In this document: piece after piece, positions 1 to 5,822 of the stretch | How positions within the stretch are numbered: the first letter of the stretch is position 1 | How the letters are laid out: each line of letters begins with the position of its first letter | Source: an uncultured Ruminococcus sp. | Lineage (GTDB): Bacteria; Bacillota; Clostridia; Oscillospirales; CAG-272 | Assembly: GCA_902783905.1 (NCBI GenBank) | Contig: CACZSP010000065.1 | Location: 1-6,979 of the forward strand | Direction: 5' to 3' | DNA length: 6,979 nucleotides | Program-made: the position numbers and the translations under genes | The notes under the pieces: model-generated | The model's database searches: none | What the model was told of the DNA's origin: nothing | Seen by the model: only the letters and a program-made list of their open reading frames with translations

Positions 1-463
1 AATGAGCCCGGACGACCTTGCCGTTTTCCGCGGTAATTTCGTAGGTATGGTCTTTCAGAGCCACAACCTTATTCCTCAGTTCACGGCTCTTGAAAACATC
101 CTGATACCTACTCTTATGTGCCGCAAGGAGGGGTATACCTACGAGGAGCACCTTAAAAAACTTGTGGCCACACTTCGGATTGCCGACCGACTGCATCATC
201 TTCCCAGCGAGCTTTCGGGAGGTCAGCAGCAGCGGGTTGCAATCGCGCGTGCGCTGATCAACCGTCCGCAGATCGTCTTTGCCGACGAACCGACCGGAAA
301 CCTGGACAGAGCCAACGCCGACGAAGTGCTGGAGCTTCTTCTCAGAACGAAGGAAACGCTCGGGCAGACCCTTGTCGTCGTTACTCACGACCCGAGCATC
401 GCCGAAAGGGCCGACCGCATTTTCGTTATGCGCGACGGAAAGCTTGAGCCGAAGAGAGGCTGA
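1..463 (+). CDS. ABC transporter ATP-binding protein, LolD/MacB type (5' partial)
   Basis: This is the C-terminal 153 residues of an ABC ATPase that powers an inner-membrane permease of the MacB/LolCDE/FtsX-like group (lipoprotein, peptide or antibiotic export; substrate unknown). Visible motifs, counted from the ATG at base 2, are the Q-loop in GMVFQSHNL (Q19), the signature LSGGQQQR (71-78), Walker B IVFADEP (91-97), the D-loop GNLD (99-102) and the switch histidine in VVVTHD (H129). Walker A is absent, so the ATG at base 2 is an internal methionine: in this family an MSP-type segment sits just before the Q-loop. The true start must lie roughly 70 codons upstream, outside the window. The gene ends in TGA. 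The next gene is about 180 nt away across a repeat block, so the two are probably not co-transcribed as a tight operon. The family call is firm; the transported substrate is not known. Confidence 0.93.
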   Translation, partial: MSPDDLAVFRGNFVGMVFQSHNLIPQFTALENILIPTLMCRKEGYTYEEHLKKLVATLRIADRLHHLPSELSGGQQQRVAIARALINRPQIVFADEPTGNLDRANADEVLELLLRTKETLGQTLVVVTHDPSIAERADRIFVMRDGKLEPKRG

Positions 464-473
464 AAGAAGCGGG

Positions 474-621
474 CAGTGAGCAGTGAGCGGTGGACAGTGA
501 GCAGTGGGCAGAATTTTTCTTTTTTGGTATCAACTGACAACTGCCCACTTGCCACTGACAACTCTAATAACAACTGCCCACTGCCCACTGACAACCGACA
601 GCTATTACTGACAACCGACAT
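474..621. repeat. Degenerate heptanucleotide repeats in two inverted blocks
   Basis: The left block (474-511) is a run of CAGTGAG-like heptamers: CAGTGAG twice, CGGTGGA, CAGTGAG, CAGTGGG, then CAG. After a T-rich spacer (512-530), the right block (534-621) carries the complementary type: CTGACAA, CTGCCCA, CTTGCCA, CTGACAA, then CTGCCCA twice, CTGACAA, CCGACAG, CTGACAA and CCGACAT. CAGTGGGCAG (502-511) has exact complements at 574-583 and 581-590, and pairs over nine bases with 541-549, so a large imperfect hairpin with several registers is possible. The layout resembles the short tandemly repeated heptamer elements known from cyanobacteria and also seen between genes in other bacteria. Short open frames here, on both strands, are translations of the repeat and not genes. 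The block may also help end transcription of the upstream gene, but no clean terminator is visible. Confidence 0.85.
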
Positions 622-647
622 CATTGAACAGCGAAAAGTGAAGAAAA

Positions 648-2075
648 ATGAAAAATACGGATAAAAAATTTCTTGGGATCGATATCGGAACCACCTCGGT
701 AAAAGCCGCGGTTTTCGATTTCGAGGGAAAGCGCCTCGGACTGTATTCGGAGGATTACACGCTCGATTATTCAGGCGGCGGGACCTTCATCGAATTTGAC
801 GCGGACAGATATTTCGCGATAGTCGAACGCGCCGTCGAAAAACTGACCGCCGAATGCGGGAGGATCGACGCGCTCTCGGTCGATACACAGGGCGAGACCA
901 TGATACTGACCGACGCTTTCGGAAGACCGCTTTGTCCCGCCGTCGTCTGGCTGGACAACCGCGCGTCGGCCGAGGCGGAAATCATTAAGGATAAATTCGG
1001 CAACAAAACCGTTTACGACGTGACCGGGCAGCCGGAAATCACGGCCGGCTGGCCGGCCTGCAAGCTTCTCTGGTTCAGGCGGAACAGGCCGGAGATTTTC
1101 GAAAAAACAAAAAAGATATTTCTGCTTGAAGACTGGATCCTTTTCCGTCTGACCGGAAAATTCGTGACGGAACCCTGTATCCAGTCGTCGTCCGTTTATT
1201 TCGACATTCGCTCCCGCTCCTGGTGGAAAGAAATGCTCGTCTTTATCGGAATCGGAGAAGAACAGCTCCCCTCGGTTGTCGGTACCGGTGAAATCGTCGG
1301 TTCGTATAACGGAATAAAAGTGGTGTCGGGAACTCTCGATCAGATTGCCGGCACTCTCGGATGCGGAGTTACCGACGAATCGGTCATAAGCGAAATGACG
1401 GGTACGATTATGGCGATCTGCGCTATGACCGGCGAAATTCCTCCTTTCGATCCGTCAAGCATCATTCCGTGTCATATTCACGCGATACCCGGCAAATACT
1501 GCCGGATTCTCTGGTCGGGAACCGCCGGGATGGCTCTTAAATGGTTCAGAACGAATTTCTGCGAGAATTATACTTTCAAAGAACTTGACGGCATCGCAAA
1601 GGACGTTCCGCCCGGATGCGACGGGATGACCCTGCTTCCGTATTTTACTGGTTCGACAATGCCGAAATACAATCCCGACGCGACGGCCGTTTTTTCCGGC
1701 GTTACTCTTCAGCACACCCGCGCACATTTTGCCAGGGCTATAATGGAATCGATCGCTTTTATTCTCCGTCAGGATCTTGAATATATCGGAACCGGCGGGA
1801 TACGCGAAATCAGAATCACCGGCGGCGGCGCTTCGAGTCCGCTCTGGGCGCAGATAAAAGCCGACGTTACCTGCAAGACCCTCCGGGTACCGCGCGAAAG
1901 CGAGACCGCCTGTCTCGGAACGGCTCTGATAGCCGCTGCGGGTGAAGGTACTTTCAAATCGATCTCCGAAGCCGCTTCGGTCTTCGTGACCTGCGGGAAA
2001 GAGTATCTCCCCGGAGAAGACGATTATTCGGCCGCTTACGAAAGATTTGTAAAAATCGATAATCTACTCAACTGA
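648..2075 (+). CDS. FGGY-family carbohydrate kinase (xylulokinase-like)
   Basis: This cytoplasmic kinase of 475 aa transfers the ATP gamma-phosphate to a sugar, probably a ketose or ketose-like substrate. The length fits the family. The N-terminal FGGY domain opens with the phosphate-binding FLGIDIGTTSVKAAVFD (8-24), followed by SVDTQGE (77-83) and VWLDNRA (100-106). The likely catalytic base is D231 in SGTLDQIAG. The C-terminal domain has the adenosine-binding segment ITGGGASSPLWAQIKADV (390-407) and a closing ESETACLGTALIAAAG (417-432). The start at 648 places the conserved phosphate loop at the usual distance from the N-terminus, although the preceding AAGTGAAG is a weak ribosome binding site. 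It is the first gene of a three-gene operon with an isomerase (13-nt gap) and a TIM-like enzyme. Xylulokinase, fuculokinase, rhamnulokinase and erythrulose or apulose kinases all belong to this fold, so the substrate is unassigned. No convincing promoter was found upstream. Confidence 0.93.
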   Translation: MKNTDKKFLGIDIGTTSVKAAVFDFEGKRLGLYSEDYTLDYSGGGTFIEFDADRYFAIVERAVEKLTAECGRIDALSVDTQGETMILTDAFGRPLCPAVVWLDNRASAEAEIIKDKFGNKTVYDVTGQPEITAGWPACKLLWFRRNRPEIFEKTKKIFLLEDWILFRLTGKFVTEPCIQSSSVYFDIRSRSWWKEMLVFIGIGEEQLPSVVGTGEIVGSYNGIKVVSGTLDQIAGTLGCGVTDESVISEMTGTIMAICAMTGEIPPFDPSSIIPCHIHAIPGKYCRILWSGTAGMALKWFRTNFCENYTFKELDGIAKDVPPGCDGMTLLPYFTGSTMPKYNPDATAVFSGVTLQHTRAHFARAIMESIAFILRQDLEYIGTGGIREIRITGGGASSPLWAQIKADVTCKTLRVPRESETACLGTALIAAAGEGTFKSISEAASVFVTCGKEYLPGEDDYSAAYERFVKIDNLLN

Positions 2076-2088
2076 AAGGATATTAGAA

Positions 2089-3441
2089 ATGTCAAAAGCT
2101 GCATTTGTCGGATTCGGCGAGGTCAACACGCCGGTCGAAGTTGTGATCAGGAAATGCAAAGCCGCCGAAGAGGCGCTTAAAAATGAAGGGATCGAGCTGG
2201 TTTCCGTCTATCCGATTTCCGACGATTATGAGGAAAAGGATATTGCCAAAGCGCTTTCCGCGCTTTCGGGAGAGAAGTTTGATTCACTTGTCCTTTGCGT
2301 CGCCGGCTGGATTCCGACTCACGCCGTCGTAAAAATTACCGAGTATTACAGACATCTTCCGATGGTCCTGTGGGGACTCTGCGGATGGTACGAGGGCGAC
2401 ACTCTCGTGACGACCGCCGATCAGGCGGGGACAACCGGTCTGCGGGCGACTTTCGAGGGGCTAGGTTATAAATTCAAGTACGTTTACGACGTGATCGGCA
2501 AAAAGACCCGTTCGGCCGACGTCGCCTTCTTCTGCCGCGCCGCCTCAGCTTCAAGCGCTCTTCTTCACGACAAAGTCGGTATGGCCGGTTACAGGGATAT
2601 GAATCTTTACGGCACTCTTTATGACGGGATTTCGCTTAAAAAGGCGACCGGCGTCGAGATCGAGACCTTCGAGATGCTTGAGATCGCCCAGAGATACGAA
2701 AAACTTGATCCGGCAGAGGTCGAAAAGGTAATAAACGACCGGATACTCAAATGGCATTTTCTCAAACCCGCCAACCGGGAAGCGCTTGAGAAGGCCGCGG
2801 GGTATTATCTTGCCGTAAAGAAGATAGCCGACGAACGCGGATACAGATCGATTTCGATCAAGGACGTGGACGGGATGAAAAAGCTCTGCGGTTTTCCGCC
2901 CGCTCCGATCTTCATGCTTCTTTCCGAAGACGGTTACACTACCGTTCCGGAAAACGATTCTCTCGGAGCCGTCACCCAGCTCATGATGAACCGTCTTACC
3001 GGACAGCTTGCCGGATATCTTGAATTTTACGAATTTTTCGAAAGCAGCGTCCTCGCGGGGGTTCCGGATTTCGTCGCCGCCGATATGGTTGACGGAGACA
3101 CGTACACCGTTCTTCCGGCCGCTTTCGGACTGCTCAGCCAGGGCATTCTCAACGTTTCCAAGGTCAAGACCGGCGTCCTGACCATGTCACGACTGACGTA
3201 TAAGGACGGAAAGTACGTCATGCAGATCATCCGCGGCCTCGGGAAGACTCCTCCGAAGTGGGAAGAATGCGGCTGGGACAAACCGGCGCCGCAGCTTTCG
3301 GCTCTCGAGATCGAGATACCCGACGTCGAGCGTTTTGCCGACAACGTCGCCTGCCAGCATTATATCATTACCTTCGGCGACAACCGCGCCGCGATCAGAG
3401 ACCTCTGCCGCATCCTCGGGATAGACGTTGTCGAACTGTAA
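2089..3441 (+). CDS. L-fucose/L-arabinose isomerase superfamily protein
   Basis: This is a 450-aa cytoplasmic protein of the fucose isomerase-like fold (COG2407 type), expected to interconvert an aldose and a ketose using a divalent metal. An N-terminal region of Rossmann-like segments (for example DSLVLCVAGWIPTH, 65-78, and PMVLWGLCGW, 91-100) is followed by GMAGYRDMNLY (164-174). The predicted metal site is E288 in VPENDSLGA, a second acid exactly 24 residues later, and H424 in CQHYIITFGD. The 24-residue spacing matches E337/D361 of E. coli FucI, but the second ligand is glutamate (E312) instead of aspartate. The C-terminal ITFGDNRAAIRDLCRILGIDVVEL (from 427) is typical of the family. AAAGGA at 2075-2080, 8 nt before the ATG, overlaps the kinase stop codon and supports this start. 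The neighbouring kinase and TIM-like gene point to sugar catabolism. Family membership is strong; substrate and even activity are inferred. Confidence 0.88.
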   Translation: MSKAAFVGFGEVNTPVEVVIRKCKAAEEALKNEGIELVSVYPISDDYEEKDIAKALSALSGEKFDSLVLCVAGWIPTHAVVKITEYYRHLPMVLWGLCGWYEGDTLVTTADQAGTTGLRATFEGLGYKFKYVYDVIGKKTRSADVAFFCRAASASSALLHDKVGMAGYRDMNLYGTLYDGISLKKATGVEIETFEMLEIAQRYEKLDPAEVEKVINDRILKWHFLKPANREALEKAAGYYLAVKKIADERGYRSISIKDVDGMKKLCGFPPAPIFMLLSEDGYTTVPENDSLGAVTQLMMNRLTGQLAGYLEFYEFFESSVLAGVPDFVAADMVDGDTYTVLPAAFGLLSQGILNVSKVKTGVLTMSRLTYKDGKYVMQIIRGLGKTPPKWEECGWDKPAPQLSALEIEIPDVERFADNVACQHYIITFGDNRAAIRDLCRILGIDVVEL

Positions 3442-3453
3442 AGGAGACGAAAA

Positions 3454-4155
3454 ATGTATTCCGGTTTTTCAATTCGTGCGCCCTATTTCGAAATAGGACC
3501 GAAATGCATAATGTGGGGCGAGCGCATGCTGAAACTCGCGCTTGCCGTCGATGAGATAGCCCACAAATACGATCTGGACGTTATCCTTACGCCGCAGTAC
3601 GCCGATATAAGGATGATCGCCCAGTATACGAAATACGTTCACGTATTCGCTCAGCACGCCGATCCGCTCCTTCCGGGACGCGGGCTCGGCTCGGTACTGC
3701 TGGAGTCTCTCCGCGACGCCGGTGCCGAAGGCGTCATGCTCAATCACGCCGAAAAGAAGCTGGATCCGGATACTTTGAAGAGGACGATCGAACGCGCCGA
3801 CGAGGTCGGACTTGCGACGATCGTCTGCGCCGACACTGTCGAGGAAATCAGACAGGTGGCCCTGATGTCTCCGAATCTCATAGTGGCGGAACCGACCGAT
3901 CTTATCGGTACCGGTGTCGCAAGCGATATGGGCTACGTCAGGGATACCATCGAGGCGGTCAGGAAGATCAATCCTTCCATTATGGTGCTCCAGGGAGCCG
4001 GGATCTCCGGTCCCGACGACGTCGCAAACGTCATCAGAGCCGGGGCTCAGGCCACGGGCTGCACGTCGGGCGTTATGAAGGCGAAGGACCCGGAAGCGGC
4101 AGCCGAAGCCATGCTGCGGACGCTGCGGGAGACCTGGGACGAGGTGCACGCATAA
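3454..4155 (+). CDS. Triose-phosphate isomerase homologue, archaeal-type
   Basis: This is a 233-aa TIM-barrel protein, shorter than the usual bacterial TIM of about 250 aa and close to the archaeal form. Visible landmarks are VFAQHADPLLPGRGLGSVL (64-82), the catalytic-histidine segment GVMLNHAEKKL (93-103, H98, matching GHSERR of classical TIMs and LNHSE of archaeal ones), the catalytic-glutamate loop VAEPTDLIGTG (144-154, E146), and the phosphate-binding segments LQGAGISGPDDV (179-190) and TGCTSGVMKAKDP (201-213). The usual N-x-K motif near the start is changed; K17 in YFEIGPK is the best candidate for the catalytic lysine, but that alignment is uncertain. AAGGAGA (3441-3447) lies 6 nt before the ATG and touches the upstream stop codon, so translation is closely linked to the isomerase. 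The enzyme may interconvert DHAP and glyceraldehyde-3-phosphate, or act on a related tetrulose/tetrose phosphate as the TIM homologue EryH does. It is the last gene before a terminator. Confidence 0.9.
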   Translation: MYSGFSIRAPYFEIGPKCIMWGERMLKLALAVDEIAHKYDLDVILTPQYADIRMIAQYTKYVHVFAQHADPLLPGRGLGSVLLESLRDAGAEGVMLNHAEKKLDPDTLKRTIERADEVGLATIVCADTVEEIRQVALMSPNLIVAEPTDLIGTGVASDMGYVRDTIEAVRKINPSIMVLQGAGISGPDDVANVIRAGAQATGCTSGVMKAKDPEAAAEAMLRTLRETWDEVHA

Positions 4156-4158
4156 ACG

Positions 4159-4202
4159 CTGCGGGTGATTTGAAAAAAATGTCGCAAATCGCGGCAGTTT
4201 TT
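4159..4202 (+). terminator. Probable intrinsic terminator of the sugar operon
   Basis: Starting three bases after the TIM-like gene's stop codon, CTGC (4159-4162) pairs with GCAG (4194-4197), and GATTTG (4167-4172) pairs with CAAATC (4185-4190). A small asymmetric internal loop separates the two stems, and the apical loop is A-rich. TTTTT at 4198-4202 follows directly. The stem is interrupted, so efficiency is uncertain, but position and U-tract fit a terminator separating this operon from the riboswitch-controlled one. Confidence 0.65.
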
Positions 4203-4212
4203 CTCAAAATCC

Positions 4213-4241
4213 TTGACAAAATCACCCCGGAATGATATAAT
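4213..4241 (+). promoter_or_regulatory. Consensus sigma-A promoter for the BMP transporter operon
   Basis: TTGACA (4213-4218) and TATAAT (4236-4241) are both perfect consensus hexamers, separated by the ideal 17 nt. Transcription is expected to start near 4248. This predicts a strong constitutive promoter, with control passed to the riboswitch immediately downstream. Confidence 0.93.
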
Positions 4242-4247
4242 TTTATC

Positions 4248-4264
4248 GTCGGTGAAAAACCGAC
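4248..4264 (+). other. 5'-terminal stem-loop of the riboswitch transcript
   Basis: GTCGGT (4248-4253) and ACCGAC (4259-4264) form a perfect 6-bp stem around a GAAAA loop, starting at the predicted first transcribed base and ending two nucleotides before aptamer helix P1. Such 5' hairpins often protect mRNA ends. It also repeats the GTCGG/CCGAC sequence used by the antiterminator, so cross-pairing is possible. The role is inferred. Confidence 0.5.
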
Positions 4265-4266
4265 CC

Positions 4267-4335
4267 GCTTATATATCATCTGCAATATGGGCAGAAAGTT
4301 TCTACCGGATAACCGTAAATCTTCCGACTATAAGC
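4267..4335 (+). promoter_or_regulatory. Guanine-class purine riboswitch aptamer
   Basis: The conserved purine aptamer core is present in order. P1 is GCTTATA (4267-4273) with TATAAGC (4329-4335). P2 is TCTGC (4279-4283) with GCAGA (4291-4295), closing loop AATATGG (4284-4290). The joining region is AAGTTTCTA (4296-4304). P3 starts with CGGA (4306-4309) and ends with TCCG (4323-4326), and its loop contains CCGTAAA (4313-4319). The specificity base is C at 4328 in GACTAT, equivalent to C74 of the B. subtilis xpt aptamer, which selects guanine or hypoxanthine and not adenine. The joining region keeps the U equivalent to U51, which argues against the 2'-deoxyguanosine variants. The lower part of P3 is well paired; its upper part is weak, with mismatches. 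The aptamer lies about 125 nt upstream of a BMP-family purine nucleoside transporter gene, a biologically consistent target. Confidence 0.95.
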
Positions 4336-4389
4336 TGATATCAGTATACTGTGCAGAAAATCTTTGTTTTTCTGCCCGTATTGTCGGAG
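4322..4389 (+). promoter_or_regulatory. Antiterminator of the guanine riboswitch
   Basis: The segment 4322-4332, which holds the 3' strands of aptamer helices P3 and P1, can pair with TATTGTCGGAG (4379-4389) over 11 positions with one U-U mismatch and one G-U pair. That downstream strand overlaps the 5' arm of the terminator, so aptamer plus terminator and antiterminator exclude each other. A perfect 8-bp hairpin (4353-4360 with 4368-4375) is nested inside the antiterminator. The expected logic is ligand-bound off, ligand-free on. Confidence 0.8.
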
Positions 4390-4420
4390 ATCGGTTTACA
4401 GGGCCGGTCTCCGTTCTTTT
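4385..4420 (+). terminator. Riboswitch-controlled intrinsic terminator
   Basis: CGGAGATCGG (4385-4394) pairs with CCGGTCTCCG (4404-4413) over ten base pairs, including one G-U, around a 9-nt loop. TTCTTTT (4414-4420) follows directly. It lies in the leader before the BMP lipoprotein gene and shares its 5' arm with the antiterminator, so it is the expression platform of the guanine riboswitch. Confidence 0.92.
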
Positions 4421-4448
4421 AATGGTAAATTTAAAAATTTATATTTTC

Positions 4449-4454
4449 AGGAGG
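4449..4454 (+). promoter_or_regulatory. Strong Shine-Dalgarno setting the lipoprotein start
   Basis: A perfect AGGAGG lies 6 nt before the ATG at 4461. It decides the start: an in-frame ATG at 4287 lies within the riboswitch aptamer and would add 58 residues ahead of an otherwise complete lipoprotein signal peptide. Confidence 0.93.
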
Positions 4455-4460
4455 AACGTT

Positions 4461-5756
4461 ATGTTCAAGAAAGCGGTATCTTTCATTCTCGCGCTGACCT
4501 GCGTCGCCGCGCTCGCACTGAGCTTTGTTTCATGCGGCAACAGTTCCGGCGATGACGTCAAGGGCGAGAGCGATGCTCTTCTTCCCATTCCCGCCGTCGA
4601 AAAATTCGACGTACCGGCTGAGTTCAAGATCGGACTTATCTGCCTGCACGACGAAAACTCGACCTACGACGCCAACTTCATCAACGGTCTCAAGAGAGTC
4701 AAGGAAGCTCTCGGACTCAAGGACGAGCAGGTTCTCGTCGCCACCAACATCGGCGAAGACGACAACTGCTACAACAAGGCTGTCGAGTTCGCCAACAACG
4801 GGTGCAAGATAGTCTTCGCGGACTCCTTCGGACACGAATCCTTCATGGCCAAAGCCGCCAAAGAGTATCCGAACGTTCAGTTCTGCCACGCTACCGGAAC
4901 CTCCTCGAAGTACGGCAACAGCGACCTTGCCAACTTCCATAACGCTTTCGCCAACATCTACGAGGGCAGATACTGCGCCGGTATCGCCGCCGGTCTCAAG
5001 CTCAACGAGATGATCAAAGAAGGAAAGATCAAAGAAGAAGAAGCCGTTATCGGTTACGTCGGAGCGTTCACCTACGCGGAAGTCGTCTCCGGATTGACCT
5101 CCTTCTTCCTCGGTGCCCGTTCTGTCTGCCCGACCGCTACCATGAAAGTCAGATACACCGGCTCCTGGTATGATCCCACCAGAGAACAGGAAGCCGCTCA
5201 GTCGCTCATTACGACCGACAAGTGCGTTCTCATCAGCCAGCACGCCGACTCTCTCGGAGCTCCGACAGCCTGCGAACTTGCCGGCGTTCCCAACGTTTCC
5301 TACAACGGAAGCACCTATTCCGCCGGACCCAACACCTTCCTTATCTCCTCCGCGATCAACTGGTCCGTGTACTTCGCTTACATAATCAAGACCGTCGTGA
5401 ATAACGGCACCATTGACAAAGACTGGTGCGGCGGTATCAACGAGGGATCGGTCGTCCTTTCGGGTATCAACCTCGACGCCTGCGCCGACGGAACCGAAAA
5501 GGCAATAAAGGACGCCATCGACGCCTTCAAGGCCGGTACGCTCCACGTATTCGACACCTCCAAGTTCACCGTTGAGGGCAAAACTCTCACCGAGTACCTT
5601 GCCGACGTCGACGGAGATTTCACCGCCGAAGGCAACAAGAACGTTATCGTCAACGGTTACTTTGACGAATCCAACGCCTCTGACTTCCGTTCCGCTCCTT
5701 ACTTCGATCTCATCATCGACGGTATCGAGAACAAGAACGTCAATTACGGCGACTGA
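4461..5756 (+). CDS. BMP-family nucleoside-binding lipoprotein of an ABC importer
   Basis: This is a 431-aa substrate-binding lipoprotein of the BMP/PnrA family, anchored outside the membrane and delivering purine nucleosides (or related ligands) to an ABC importer. The N-terminus has a signal peptide: MFKK, a hydrophobic stretch (about 5-23) and a lipidation cysteine C25 in SFVSCGN. Phenylalanine at lipobox position -3 is less usual than leucine. A low-complexity linker leads into the BMP domain from about residue 54 (AEFKIGLICLHDE). Family landmarks are IGYVGAFTYAEVVSGL (197-212), FFLGARSVCP (215-224), the conserved YTGSWYDPTREQEAA (232-246), GAPTACELAGV (266-276) and CGGINEGSVVLSGIN (323-337). 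Codons are strongly C-ending, consistent with high expression. Its leader carries the guanine riboswitch, and an ATPase of the matching family follows. The ligand is inferred from riboswitch and family; some BMP proteins bind other compounds. Confidence 0.94.
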   Translation: MFKKAVSFILALTCVAALALSFVSCGNSSGDDVKGESDALLPIPAVEKFDVPAEFKIGLICLHDENSTYDANFINGLKRVKEALGLKDEQVLVATNIGEDDNCYNKAVEFANNGCKIVFADSFGHESFMAKAAKEYPNVQFCHATGTSSKYGNSDLANFHNAFANIYEGRYCAGIAAGLKLNEMIKEGKIKEEEAVIGYVGAFTYAEVVSGLTSFFLGARSVCPTATMKVRYTGSWYDPTREQEAAQSLITTDKCVLISQHADSLGAPTACELAGVPNVSYNGSTYSAGPNTFLISSAINWSVYFAYIIKTVVNNGTIDKDWCGGINEGSVVLSGINLDACADGTEKAIKDAIDAFKAGTLHVFDTSKFTVEGKTLTEYLADVDGDFTAEGNKNVIVNGYFDESNASDFRSAPYFDLIIDGIENKNVNYGD

Positions 5757-5775
5757 TATCACCTCATTTTTCAAC

Positions 5776-5814
5776 GAGGGCGGGGCGCTCAACCCCGCCC
5801 TCAAGCGGTTTTTT
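5776..5814 (+). terminator. Strong hairpin after the lipoprotein gene (terminator/attenuator)
   Basis: GAGGGCGGGG (5776-5785) and CCCCGCCCTC (5793-5802) form a perfect 10-bp GC-rich stem with a 7-nt loop. A TTTTTT tract (5809-5814) starts six bases after the stem instead of directly. The hairpin lies between the binding protein and ATPase genes, a common place for partial termination or mRNA stabilisation that keeps the binding protein more abundant than the membrane components. The offset U-tract suggests incomplete termination. Confidence 0.7.
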
Positions 5815-5822
5815 ACAAATAT

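Noticed and set aside
512..647. Possible promoter for the sugar operon within the repeat region
   Set aside because: TTGCCA, TTGGTA and TAATAA-like hexamers occur, but no pair has acceptable spacing, so no promoter is claimed.
385..664. Short open frames on both strands in the region after the first ABC gene
   Set aside because: Their translations are the heptamer repeats read in frame (recurring SGQLSV-like or CPLPTDN-like units), a known source of spurious proteins.
1043..1057. GC-rich GGCCGGC direct repeat with dyad symmetry in the kinase gene
   Set aside because: It is short and explained by coding of T-A-G-W-P-A with GC-rich codons; there is no regulatory context.
3469..4149. Antisense open frame of 226 codons opposite the TIM-like gene
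   Set aside because: The sense frame carries the TIM catalytic motifs and a good RBS; the antisense product has no recognisable features.
4267..4335. Adenine or 2'-deoxyguanosine specificity for the purine aptamer
   Set aside because: The specificity base at 4328 is C, not T, which excludes the adenine class. The joining region keeps the standard TTTCTA of guanine aptamers, which argues against the deoxyguanosine variants.
4287..4460. In-frame N-terminal extension of the lipoprotein from the ATG at 4287
   Set aside because: It would run through the riboswitch and terminator and would bury the signal peptide. The ATG at 4461 has a perfect AGGAGG.
4530..5804. Antisense open frame of 424 codons opposite the BMP lipoprotein gene
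   Set aside because: It is a shadow of the C-ending codon bias of the sense gene. The translation is dominated by Val, Gly, Asp and Glu without domains, and the sense frame has a signal peptide, family motifs and a strong RBS.
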